Part shown: in pieces, positions 1 to 4,871 of the stretch | Layout of the letters: each line of letters begins with the position of its first letter | Position numbering within the stretch: the first letter of the stretch is position 1 | Assembly: GCA_015487435.1 (NCBI GenBank) | Contig: WFPU01000165.1 | Location: 1-17,046 of the forward strand | Origin: Sulfurimonas sp. | Lineage (GTDB): Bacteria; Campylobacterota; Campylobacteria; Campylobacterales; Sulfurimonadaceae | Length of the DNA: 17,046 nt | Reading direction: 5' to 3' | Made by a program: the position numbers and the translations under genes | The notes under the pieces: generated by a model | What the model was told of the DNA's origin: nothing | Seen by the model: the letters and a program-made list of their open reading frames with translations, nothing else | Database searches by the model: none

Positions 1-917
1 GTGCTGCACAAATGGATGGTGCTATCTTAGTTGTTTCTGCAGCTGATGGTCCTATGCCACAAACTCGTGAGCATATCTTACTTTCTAAGCAAGTTGGTGT
101 TCCATATATCGTTGTTTTCATGAACAAAGAAGATATGGTTGATGATGAAGAACTTATGGAACTAGTAGAGATGGAAATCCGTGAACTTCTTGATATGTAT
201 GACTTCCCAGGTGACGATACTCCTATCACTGCTGGATCAGCTCTTAAAGCTCTTGAAGAAGCTAAAACTGGTACATTAGGTGAGTGGTCAAATAAAATTA
301 TTGAACTTATGAAAACTGTTGATGAGTATATTCCTGAGCCAACTCGTGAAACTGATAAAGATTTCTTAATGCCTGTTGAGGATGTTTTCTCAATCTCTGG
401 TCGTGGTACAGTTGTTACTGGTCGTATCGAGCGTGGTATTATCAAAGTTGGTGAACCAGTAGAAATCGTTGGTATCCGTGATACACAAACTACTACTGTA
501 ACTGGTGTTGAGATGTTTCGTAAAGAGATGGATCAAGGTGAAGCTGGTGATAACTGTGGTATTCTTATTCGTGGTATAGGTAAAGACGATGTTGAGCGTG
601 GTCAAGTACTTTGTAAGCCAGGTACTATCAATCCTCACACTAAGTTTAGCGCAGAGATTTACGTTCTAAGTAAAGATGAGGGTGGTCGTCATACTCCATT
701 CTTTAATGGTTACCGTCCTCAGTTCTATGTTCGTACTACTGATGTTACAGGTGCAATCACTTTACCAGAAGGTACAGAGATGGTTATGCCAGGTGATAAT
801 GTAAGTATTACTGCTGAATTAATTCATCCAATTGCTATGGAAGAAGGTACTAAGTTTGCAATCCGTGAGGGTGGTAGAACTGTTGGTGCTGGTGTTGTAG
901 CTAAGATTCTTGCATAA
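1..917 (+). CDS. tuf: elongation factor Tu, 5'-truncated by the window edge
   Basis: EF-Tu is the GTPase that delivers aminoacyl-tRNA to the ribosomal A site. The reading frame is open from position 3, so about 304 C-terminal residues are present. Against a usual length of about 400, roughly the first 95 (P-loop, switch regions, DxPGH) lie outside the window. The first codons read AAQMDGAILVVSAADG, the EF-Tu segment just after the G3 motif. The G4 motif NKED and the G5-like SALK follow, then the two beta-barrel domains with SGRGTVVTGRIERG and a C-terminus ending AGVVAKILA. The ATG at 12 is an internal Met, not the start. It is followed by rpmG, trnW and secE, the usual bacterial order. Identity is essentially certain from sequence. 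Whether the genome has a second tuf copy cannot be seen. Confidence 0.98.
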   Translation, partial: AAQMDGAILVVSAADGPMPQTREHILLSKQVGVPYIVVFMNKEDMVDDEELMELVEMEIRELLDMYDFPGDDTPITAGSALKALEEAKTGTLGEWSNKIIELMKTVDEYIPEPTRETDKDFLMPVEDVFSISGRGTVVTGRIERGIIKVGEPVEIVGIRDTQTTTVTGVEMFRKEMDQGEAGDNCGILIRGIGKDDVERGQVLCKPGTINPHTKFSAEIYVLSKDEGGRHTPFFNGYRPQFYVRTTDVTGAITLPEGTEMVMPGDNVSITAELIHPIAMEEGTKFAIREGGRTVGAGVVAKILA

Positions 918-953
918 TTCGCAAAAGCGAATTTGCATTAATCCTTTTAAAGG
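911..953 (+). promoter_or_regulatory. stem-loop across the tuf stop codon plus a small inverted repeat over the rpmG SD
   Basis: AATTCGC (916-922) pairs with GCGAATT (927-933) around an AAAA loop. TGCA (911-914) pairs with TGCA (934-937), leaving T915 bulged, so there are 11 pairs in all. The tail is only moderately T-rich (TTAATCCTTTT), so this is at best a weak attenuator or an RNA-processing or stability hairpin. Immediately after it, CCTT (943-946) can pair with AAGG (950-953), which includes the Shine-Dalgarno sequence of rpmG. The pairing is visible in the sequence; the function is inferred. Confidence 0.4.
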
Positions 954-962
954 TAAATAAAC

Positions 963-1115
963 ATGAGAGAAGCAATTCACTTAGGTTGTGAGAAATGTAC
1001 TAGACGTAATTATCACACAACAAAAAATAAAAAAGTTCATACAGAAAAATTTTCAGCGCGTAAGTACTGTAAGTGGTGTAAAGAACACACTAACCATAAA
1101 GAGATGAAACTGTAA
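963..1115 (+). CDS. rpmG: 50S ribosomal protein L33 (bL33)
   Basis: A 50-residue protein, MREAIHLGCEKC...KEMKL, that is part of the large ribosomal subunit near the E site. The length matches L33 (49-55 residues). Two CxxC pairs, C9/C12 and C36/C39 (CEKC and CKWC), form the zinc ribbon of the C+ version of the protein. The ATG at 963 is preceded by AAAGG at 949-953 at good spacing, and the stop is TAA at 1113-1115. It lies 45 bases after tuf and before trnW, the classic tuf-rpmG-trnW-secE order. The gene is basic and rich in Lys and Arg, as expected for an rRNA-binding protein. A C-minus paralogue elsewhere in the genome is possible but not visible here. Confidence 0.95.
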   Translation: MREAIHLGCEKCTRRNYHTTKNKKVHTEKFSARKYCKWCKEHTNHKEMKL

Positions 1116-1130
1116 TCATCTTTTTATAAC

Positions 1131-1227
1131 TCTTAAAATGCAACTAGTTGCATGAGCTTCCTGCTGAAGGAAACTTAGTGTTAGCGTAATAAGCTGGACT
1201 TGTTCAGATTGCATTAGCACTTAATAG
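1131..1227 (+). repeat. structured intergenic element, copy A (rpmG-trnW spacer)
   Basis: This stretch aligns without gaps to copy B (2250-2343): the 40-base core 1150-1189 matches 2267-2306 at 35 positions, and similarity continues through both flanks. Visible pairing is as follows. H1: GCAA (1140-1143) with TTGC (1148-1151) around CTAG, inside a perfect 16-base palindrome at 1138-1153. H2: TTCCT (1158-1162) with AGGAA (1168-1172) around GCTGA. AGC (1155-1157) pairs with GTT (1180-1182). H3: CTGGA (1194-1198) with TTCAG (1203-1207). Relative to copy B the H1 pair A1142-T1149 has become G-C and two H3 pairs change while still pairing, so structure is conserved beyond sequence. Function is unknown. 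It could be a transcribed regulatory or processing element, or a dispersed intergenic repeat. Confidence 0.7.
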
Positions 1228-1236
1228 GAGAGTTTT

Positions 1237-1262
1237 CCTTTATTTTACAAGCAAAATAAAGG
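1237..1262 (+). promoter_or_regulatory. 10-bp hairpin just 5' of tRNA-Trp
   Basis: CCTTTATTTT (1237-1246) is perfectly complementary to AAAATAAAGG (1253-1262), with the loop ACAAGC. T1236-A1263 and T1235-G1264 can extend it. The base of the helix lies only 4-5 bases before the first nucleotide of the tRNA (1268). There is no downstream T-run, so it is not a standard terminator. A role in 5' processing of the tRNA from a longer tuf-rpmG-trnW transcript is a reasonable inference. Confidence 0.5.
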
Positions 1263-1267
1263 AGTCT

Positions 1268-1343
1268 AGGCGTGTAGCTCCAATGGTAGAGCACCGGATT
1301 CCAAATCCGGGTGTTGGGGGTTCGAGTCCCTCCACGCCTGCCA
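1268..1343 (+). tRNA. trnW: tRNA-Trp (anticodon CCA)
   Basis: A complete cloverleaf can be drawn. The acceptor stem is AGGCGTG (1268-1274) with CACGCCT (1333-1339), followed by discriminator G1340 and an encoded CCA (1341-1343). The D arm is GCTC...GAGC (1277-1280, 1289-1292) with the GGTA loop. The anticodon stem is CCGGA/TCCGG with loop TTCCAAA, which places CCA as the anticodon for UGG. The T arm is GGGGG/CCCTC (one G-U pair) around TTCGAGT. Its place between rpmG and secE is the conserved position of trnW in many bacteria. Confidence 0.97.
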
Positions 1344-1378
1344 CACATTTATTATTAGTTGTTCTTTTGGGAATAATT

Positions 1379-1384
1379 TATAAT
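1379..1384 (+). promoter_or_regulatory. candidate -10 box for secE-nusG
   Basis: A perfect TATAAT lies 36 bases downstream of the tRNA-Trp CCA end. No good -35 is present (TTAGTT at 1355-1360, 18-base spacing, is the nearest). This fits Campylobacterota sigma-70 promoters, which rely on the -10 with AT-rich upstream sequence. A start near 1391 would give an untranslated leader of about 90 bases that includes the two stem-loops before secE. The box is seen in the sequence; promoter activity is inferred. Confidence 0.4.
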
Positions 1385-1412
1385 CAATGCATAAATAAAA
1401 AAATCATCTTAT

Positions 1413-1463
1413 TAAAGCTATAGCTTTAGTGAGAGGAATTTTTTTGAAGCTTTGCTTTAAAAA
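1413..1463 (+). promoter_or_regulatory. two stem-loops in the secE leader, the second abutting the SD
   Basis: First, TAAAGC (1413-1418) pairs with GCTTTA (1423-1428), part of a perfect 16-base palindrome. Second, TTTTTGAAGC (1441-1450) pairs with GCTTTAAAAA (1454-1463) around a TTT loop, 10 pairs with one G-U. The second helix ends three bases before AGGAGG (1465-1470), the secE ribosome-binding site. A strong SD next to a stable hairpin and a TTG start suggests tuned SecE translation (inference). Confidence 0.4.
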
Positions 1464-1478
1464 TAGGAGGCAAATATT

Positions 1479-1658
1479 TTGAACTTAGGTACACACTTTA
1501 GAAATGCAAAATTAGAATTAGCAAAGGTTATCTTTCCTACAAAAGGTCAGGTTAAACAAGCATTTATTTCAGTTTTAATAGTTGTTGCAGTAATTACTGC
1601 TTTTTTAGCTTTAGTTGATCTATTAATGTCTTCAATTATGACAGCAATCTTAGGATAG
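1479..1658 (+). CDS. secE: preprotein translocase subunit SecE
   Basis: A 59-residue protein with one transmembrane helix at the C-terminal side, about residues 29-50 (SVLIVVAVITAFLALVDLL). It is preceded by the SecE signature ELAKVIFPTKGQVKQA (residues 13-28), matching the ELKKVxWPTxxEV amphipathic segment that lies on the membrane and clamps SecY. The length is that of short, single-span bacterial SecE. The start is TTG at 1479: there is no in-frame ATG or GTG before residue 50, and a strong AGGAGG lies 8 bases upstream. It is followed after 9 bases by nusG, the universal secE-nusG pairing. SecE stabilises SecY in the inner-membrane translocon. Confidence 0.93.
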   Translation: MNLGTHFRNAKLELAKVIFPTKGQVKQAFISVLIVVAVITAFLALVDLLMSSIMTAILG

Positions 1659-1667
1659 GGAGAGTTT

Positions 1668-2195
1668 ATGGCGCATCAATGGTATTCTATCCAAACTTAT
1701 GGAAATGAAAGAAAAGTTCGAGAAGCAATCTTTATTATGATTAAGGAGATGGGATTAGAAGATCATATTACAGATGTAATCGTTCCAACTGAAGATGTTA
1801 TAGATGTAAAAGATGGCGAAAAAAGAGTAACTGAGCGTTCATTATACTCTGGGTATGTATTTGCAAGAATAGATTTAAATACAGAGATTCAACATATGAT
1901 TCAAAGTATCCCAAAAGTATCTGGATTTATTGGTGAGGGAAGTAGACCAACTCCACTAAGTGAACACGATATTAATAATATTCTTGATAAAGTTAATAAC
2001 CGCGCAGCACCAAAACCAAAAGTCTACTTTGAAGCTGGCGAGACTGTTCGTATTAATGAGGGTCCATTTGCTAACTTTACAGCAACTGTGGATGAGTATG
2101 ATTTGGAACATGGCACTCTAAAACTAAATGTTTCAATTTTTGGTAGAGCGACTCCTGTTGATATCGCTTATACTCAAGTAGAAAAAATTATATAA
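1668..2195 (+). CDS. nusG: transcription termination/antitermination factor NusG
   Basis: A 175-residue protein of normal NusG length. The N-terminal NGN domain (about residues 1-110) starts with HQWYSIQTYGNERKV and contains the SGYVFARIDL strand that binds the RNA polymerase clamp. The C-terminal KOW domain (about 122-175) starts with FEAGETVRINEGPFANF. This domain contacts Rho, S10 or leading ribosomes. The ATG at 1668 is preceded by AGGGAGAG. The gene lies 9 bases after secE, so the two are likely translated together. Downstream is a strong hairpin and copy B of the structured element before rplK. No insertions or missing segments relative to the standard two-domain form were seen. Confidence 0.97.
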   Translation: MAHQWYSIQTYGNERKVREAIFIMIKEMGLEDHITDVIVPTEDVIDVKDGEKRVTERSLYSGYVFARIDLNTEIQHMIQSIPKVSGFIGEGSRPTPLSEHDINNILDKVNNRAAPKPKVYFEAGETVRINEGPFANFTATVDEYDLEHGTLKLNVSIFGRATPVDIAYTQVEKII

Positions 2196-2205
2196 AAATA
2201 TTTAT

Positions 2206-2248
2206 CTGTGCTAAGTTTAGCTTTTTTTAAAATTTAAGCTTAGCACAG
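2206..2248 (+). promoter_or_regulatory. strong stem-loop downstream of nusG
   Basis: CTGTGCTAAG (2206-2215) pairs perfectly with CTTAGCACAG (2239-2248). The helix continues inward with T2216-G2238, T2217-A2237, T2218-A2236, A2219-T2235 and G2220-T2234. The T-run lies in the loop rather than after the 3' arm, so it does not look like a + strand intrinsic terminator. An RNase III processing site or pause hairpin is more plausible (inference). Confidence 0.5.
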
Positions 2249-2249
2249 C

Positions 2250-2343
2250 TATAAAAGCGACTAGTCGCGCGAGCTTCCTGTTGAAGGAAACATAGCGTTA
2301 GCGTAGTGATCTGAACTAGTTTAGATTGCGTACTAAATAATAG
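2250..2343 (+). repeat. structured intergenic element, copy B (nusG-rplK spacer)
   Basis: This is the second copy of the element found at 1131-1227, in the same orientation, ending just before the rplK ribosome-binding site. H1: GCGA (2257-2260) with TCGC (2265-2268) around CTAG. H2: TTCCT (2275-2279) with AGGAA (2285-2289) around GTTGA. Outer helix: GCGC (2267-2270) with GCGT (2301-2304), then a G2271/A2300 mismatch, then AGC (2272-2274) with GTT (2297-2299). H3: CTGAA (2311-2315) with TTTAG (2320-2324). H1 and the outer helix share G2267 and C2268, so they cannot form fully at the same time. Position in the L11-L1 leader makes ribosomal-protein feedback conceivable, but a second copy far from rplK argues for a more general role. 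Confidence 0.7.
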
Positions 2344-2358
2344 AACAAGGAAAAAACA

Positions 2359-2784
2359 ATGGCAAAGAAAATTGATGGTTATATCAAGTTACAAATTGAT
2401 GCTGGTAAAGCAAACCCAGCTCCACCAGTTGGACCAGCACTAGGGCAACGTGGTGTTAATATTATGGAATTCACTAAGGCTTTTAATGAAAAAACAAAAG
2501 ACTTAATGGGTTTTAAAGTACCAACAGTAATTACTGTTTATTCTGATAGAAGTTTTACTTTTATCACTAAACAACCACCTGCTTCAGCTCTTCTAATGAA
2601 AGCTGCAGGACTTAAAAAAGGTACTGATAATCCACTTAAAAATAAAGTAGCAAAATTAACTAAAGCACAACTAATGGAAGTTGTTGAGCGTAAAATAGTT
2701 GATTTAAATACTGATGATAAAGATATGGCTGCTAATACTTTAGCTGGTACAGCTCGTTCAATGGGTATAGAAATCGTAGATTAA
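2359..2784 (+). CDS. rplK: 50S ribosomal protein L11 (uL11)
   Basis: A 141-residue protein, the standard L11 length. The N-terminal domain carries the proline-rich PPVGPALGQRGVNIMEF (residues 22-38), the switch segment that contacts thiostrepton-class drugs and translation factors. The C-terminal domain binds the 23S GTPase-associated rRNA. It ends in LAGTARSMGIEIVD, the family's usual C-terminus. The ATG at 2359 has AAGG (2347-2350) upstream at 8 bases. L11 forms the base of the stalk with L10 and L7/L12, which are encoded just downstream. It is followed by rplA after 101 bases, the conserved L11-L1 pair. Confidence 0.98.
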   Translation: MAKKIDGYIKLQIDAGKANPAPPVGPALGQRGVNIMEFTKAFNEKTKDLMGFKVPTVITVYSDRSFTFITKQPPASALLMKAAGLKKGTDNPLKNKVAKLTKAQLMEVVERKIVDLNTDDKDMAANTLAGTARSMGIEIVD

Positions 2785-2885
2785 AAAGAGCTAATAAAAT
2801 GGCTTTACCTGTTTTACACACTAAATAATCAATACCACAGTGATTTAAAATGTTTGTGGAAGAATTACAAATGGAGAATTTGAAA

Positions 2886-3575
2886 ATGAGTAAAAGATAT
2901 AAACAATTATTAGAAAAAATTGAAGACAAATCTTATGGTGTTACTGATGCAGCGTCAACTGTAAAATCACTAGTAAGCGCTAAATTTGATGAAACTGTAG
3001 AGATGGCATTAAATTTAAATGTAGATCCTCGTCACGCTGACCAAATGGTTCGTGGTGCTATTGTACTTCCTCATGGTACTGGTAAAACAGTTCGCGTTGC
3101 AGTTTTTGCTAAGGGTGCTAAAGCTGATGAAGCTAAGGCTGCTGGTGCTGATATCGTTGGGACTGATGATTTAGTTGCTGATATTAAAGCTGGAATTTTC
3201 AATTTTGATGTAGTTGTTGCTGCACCAGATTGTATGGGACTTGTTGGACAAATTGGTCGTATCCTTGGACCAAAAGGTTTAATGCCAAACCCTAAAACAG
3301 GAACTGTAACTCCAGATGTTGCTAACGCTGTTAAAAATGTTAAAGGTGGTCAAGTTAATTTTAGAGTTGATAAAAAAGGTAATATTCATGCTGGTATTGG
3401 TAAAGCTAGTTTTGAAGCTAAACAAATTGAAGAGAATTTTGTTGCTATTATGACTGCTATTAACAAGCAAAAACCAGCATCTGCTAAAGGTCGTTATATT
3501 AAATCTGGTGCTCTTAGTTTAACTATGAGTCCAGCTGTAAAATTAGATGTATTAGAATTAGCTGATATTAAATAA
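2886..3575 (+). CDS. rplA: 50S ribosomal protein L1 (uL1)
   Basis: A 229-residue protein, the typical L1 length, forming the mobile L1 stalk at the ribosomal E site. It begins MSKRYKQLLEKIEDKSYG and contains the hallmark stretch LGPKGLMPNPKTGTVT (around residues 127-142) of the second domain. The start at 2886 was preferred over in-frame ATGs at 2850 and 2871 because the SKRYKQL start is typical and because GGAG (2873-2876) stands 9 bases upstream. In enterobacteria L1 represses the L11-L1 mRNA. Here the leader before rplK is structured, but no recognised L1-binding motif could be confirmed. The 101-base rplK-rplA gap has only a weak CCACA/TGTGG inverted repeat starting at about 2834. Confidence 0.97.
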   Translation: MSKRYKQLLEKIEDKSYGVTDAASTVKSLVSAKFDETVEMALNLNVDPRHADQMVRGAIVLPHGTGKTVRVAVFAKGAKADEAKAAGADIVGTDDLVADIKAGIFNFDVVVAAPDCMGLVGQIGRILGPKGLMPNPKTGTVTPDVANAVKNVKGGQVNFRVDKKGNIHAGIGKASFEAKQIEENFVAIMTAINKQKPASAKGRYIKSGALSLTMSPAVKLDVLELADIK

Positions 3576-3584
3576 TTTTTAGTG

Positions 3585-3689
3585 TGCCACTCATGTGGCA
3601 TATTGTAAAGTTACTTTAATTAATTATCCTTAATCTCTCAAAAACTTGTTTTTGTAGCTTTAAGGAAGCTATAGGGATATTTACTCCCT
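3585..3689 (+). promoter_or_regulatory. run of four small stem-loops after rplA
   Basis: Four successive inverted repeats occupy the first part of the rplA-rplJ spacer. TGCCAC (3585-3590) pairs with GTGGCA (3595-3600). CAAAAA (3639-3644) pairs with TTTTTG (3649-3654). TAGCTT (3655-3660) pairs with AAGCTA (3666-3671). AGGGA (3673-3677) pairs with TCCCT (3685-3689). None has a clear U-tail. They precede a much stronger hairpin and the L10 leader. Attenuation or RNA processing between L1 and L10 is possible, but individual roles cannot be assigned. Confidence 0.4.
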
Positions 3690-3690
3690 G

Positions 3691-3721
3691 ACATCATAAT
3701 AAGCTTCGCTTATTATGATGT
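3691..3721 (+). promoter_or_regulatory. perfect 14-bp hairpin upstream of the L10 leader
   Basis: ACATCATAATAAGC (3691-3704) is fully complementary to GCTTATTATGATGT (3708-3721), with a TTC loop. It is one of the strongest inverted repeats in the window. No T-run follows (ATTAAATC), so Rho-independent termination is unlikely. It probably marks an RNase III processing site or insulates the L10 leader from upstream pairing (inference). Confidence 0.55.
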
Positions 3722-3748
3722 ATTAAATCAATAGTAACTGCATTTTAT

Positions 3749-3808
3749 GGACTAAAGATATAGGTGTTAAAGTTAACTTTAACTTAATTTCCTATTGAAG
3801 TGTTGTCT
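3749..3808 (+). promoter_or_regulatory. ribosomal protein L10 leader (L10-L12 autoregulatory site)
   Basis: Pairing: GGAC (3749-3752) with GTCT (3805-3808) at the base; ATAGG (3760-3764) with CCTAT (3791-3795); GTTAAAG (3766-3772) with CTTTAAC (3777-3783) at the top. The conserved unpaired bases AGGTGTT and ACTTAATTTCCT sit where they do in the E. coli rplJ leader as I recall it, where they mimic the 23S site bound by L10. The element ends 16 bases before the rplJ start codon. The L10-(L12) complex is expected to bind here and repress rplJ-rplL. The pattern is seen; equivalence to the known family is from memory and would be settled by a covariance-model search. Confidence 0.75.
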
Positions 3809-3824
3809 GGAAAGGAGATATTCT

Positions 3825-4307
3825 ATGACAAAAACACAAAAAGCTGAAATTATTGAAACGCTTTCAGGTGAATTTACTACTGCTCAAGCTGTAATCTTTT
3901 GTGATTATAAAGGCTTAAGCGTTGGTGAACTTGAAGGACTAAGAAGTATTGCTAAAGCAAAAGAAGCAAAAGTGCAAGTTGTTAAAAATACACTTGCTAC
4001 TATTGCTCTTACTAAAGCTGAATTAACGGGTGTTGAACTTAGCGATACTAATATTTTAGTATGGGGTGAGGATTCTGTTGCTACTTCTAAAGTAGTTGCT
4101 GAATTTGCTAAAGGCAATGAAAAATTTGTAATTAAGTCTGCTTACATAGATCGTGAAGCATCTGAAGCTACTAAAGTTGAAGCATTTGCTAAACTTCCAG
4201 GACGTGAAGAACTTCTTGGTATGCTTGCAGCTACTTGGATGGCGCCAGTTTCTAACTTTACAATTGGACTTAACGCTCTTAAAGAGAAAAAAGAAGAAGC
4301 CGCTTAG
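3825..4307 (+). CDS. rplJ: 50S ribosomal protein L10 (uL10)
   Basis: A 160-residue protein that anchors the L7/L12 stalk on the ribosome. It starts MTKTQKAEIIETLSGEF, with the typical rRNA-binding region containing DYKGLSVGELEGLR and KVQVVKNTLA. The C-terminal helix (about residues 135-160, ending LNALKEKKEEAA) is the part that binds L12 dimers. The ATG at 3825 is chosen over an in-frame ATG at 3795 because AAGGAG (3812-3817) precedes it and because the upstream codons fall inside the L10 leader. rplL follows after an unusually long 144-base spacer that holds the inverted copy of the structured element. Confidence 0.97.
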   Translation: MTKTQKAEIIETLSGEFTTAQAVIFCDYKGLSVGELEGLRSIAKAKEAKVQVVKNTLATIALTKAELTGVELSDTNILVWGEDSVATSKVVAEFAKGNEKFVIKSAYIDREASEATKVEAFAKLPGREELLGMLAATWMAPVSNFTIGLNALKEKKEEAA

Positions 4308-4317
4308 ATTGCTATCG

Positions 4318-4393
4318 CTAAATGAGCAAAGCCCATTTAGCTGCGTTAGCACTGGGTTTTCCTTAGCGGAAAGCTCACGCACAGAGACCGTGC
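4318..4393 (-). repeat. structured intergenic element, copy C, inverted (rplJ-rplL spacer)
   Basis: Read on the minus strand, 4380-4341 aligns without gaps to copy A 1150-1189: 28 of 40 bases are identical and all 12 differences are transitions, so the purine/pyrimidine pattern is the same at 40 of 40. Two pairs in the H2 helix differ by double compensatory changes (C-G to T-A and T-A to C-G). The outer helix also stays paired, and the single G/A mismatch is kept. Flanking hairpins correspond too: GCAC (4379-4382) with GTGC (4390-4393), and CTAAATG (4318-4324) with CATTTAG (4334-4340). On the plus, transcribed strand, the region folds as GCGT/ACGC, AGC/GCT and TTTCC/GGAAA. Whether it acts as RNA, as DNA, or is a relic of an inserted repeat is unknown. 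Confidence 0.6.
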
Positions 4394-4451
4394 TTTTGCA
4401 CACTCTAATCAAGAATTTAATTTCTTGAAAATTAATATTAAAGGAGCCAAT

Positions 4452-4823
4452 ATGGCTATCAATAAAGAAGACGTATTAGAATTTATCTCAGGACTTTCAG
4501 TATTAGAACTTTCTGAATTAGTAAAAGAATTTGAAGAAAAATTTGGTGTATCTGCACAACCTGTTGCTGTAGCTGGTGGAGCTGTAGCTGGTGGTGAAGC
4601 TGCTTCTGAGCAAACAGAGTTTGATGTAGTATTAACTGATGTTGGTGCTAAGAAAATTGCTGTAATTAAAGCTGTTCGTGCTTTAACTGGCTTAGGACTT
4701 AAAGAAGCTAAAGAAGCGTGTGAAGGTTTACCATCTACAATCAAAGAGGGTGTAGATAAAGATGCTGCACAAGAAGCAAAAACTGCTCTAGAAGAAGCTG
4801 GTGCAGTAGTAGAAGTTAAATAA
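4452..4823 (+). CDS. rplL: 50S ribosomal protein L7/L12 (bL12)
   Basis: A 123-residue protein, the normal L12 length, present as multiple dimers on the stalk where it recruits and activates translation GTPases. The N-terminal dimerisation and L10-binding domain is about 1-33 (MAINKEDVLEFISGLSVLEL). A flexible Ala/Gly/Val hinge spans about 36-54. The C-terminal factor-binding domain is about 55-123, with AKKIAVIKAVRALTGLGLKE, the conserved helix bearing the key lysines and arginine. The ATG at 4452 follows AAGGAG (4441-4446). An in-frame ATG at 4425 would start inside a small hairpin (CAAGAA 4410-4415 with TTCTTG 4422-4427) and lacks a good SD. The protein is acidic and Ala-rich as expected. 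Confidence 0.98.
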   Translation: MAINKEDVLEFISGLSVLELSELVKEFEEKFGVSAQPVAVAGGAVAGGEAASEQTEFDVVLTDVGAKKIAVIKAVRALTGLGLKEAKEACEGLPSTIKEGVDKDAAQEAKTALEEAGAVVEVK

Positions 4824-4861
4824 TGCCCCTTTAGGGGTACGCAGGGGAATTTATTCCTGTG
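4824..4861 (+). promoter_or_regulatory. two short GC-rich stem-loops directly after rplL
   Basis: CCCC (4826-4829) pairs with GGGG (4834-4837) around TTTA, extendable by G4825-T4838 and T4824-A4839. CGCAGG (4840-4845) pairs with CCTGTG (4856-4861). They begin at the base after the rplL stop codon. Role unknown. They may protect the abundant rplJL mRNA 3' end from exonucleases (inference). Confidence 0.4.
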
Positions 4862-4871
4862 TTATCTATTT

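Noticed and set aside
390..638. Minus-strand open frame inside tuf
   Set aside because: Antisense shadow of a highly biased coding sequence; Thr/Asn-rich low-complexity translation and no ribosome-binding site or family resemblance.
2799..2828. Nine-codon open frame (MALPVLHTK) in the rplK-rplA gap with a weak AAAGAG upstream
   Set aside because: Too short to support from sequence alone, and no attenuator structure follows it; probably chance.
2834..2871. CCACA/TGTGG inverted repeat before rplA as an L1 autoregulation site
   Set aside because: Long AT-rich loop and no convincing match to L1-binding consensus; known L1 sites lie before rplK.
4056..4744. Overlapping minus-strand open frames across rplJ, the spacer and rplL, and a plus-strand frame at 4153-4428
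   Set aside because: They run antisense or out of frame through well-supported ribosomal protein genes; their translations show the simple composition of shadows.
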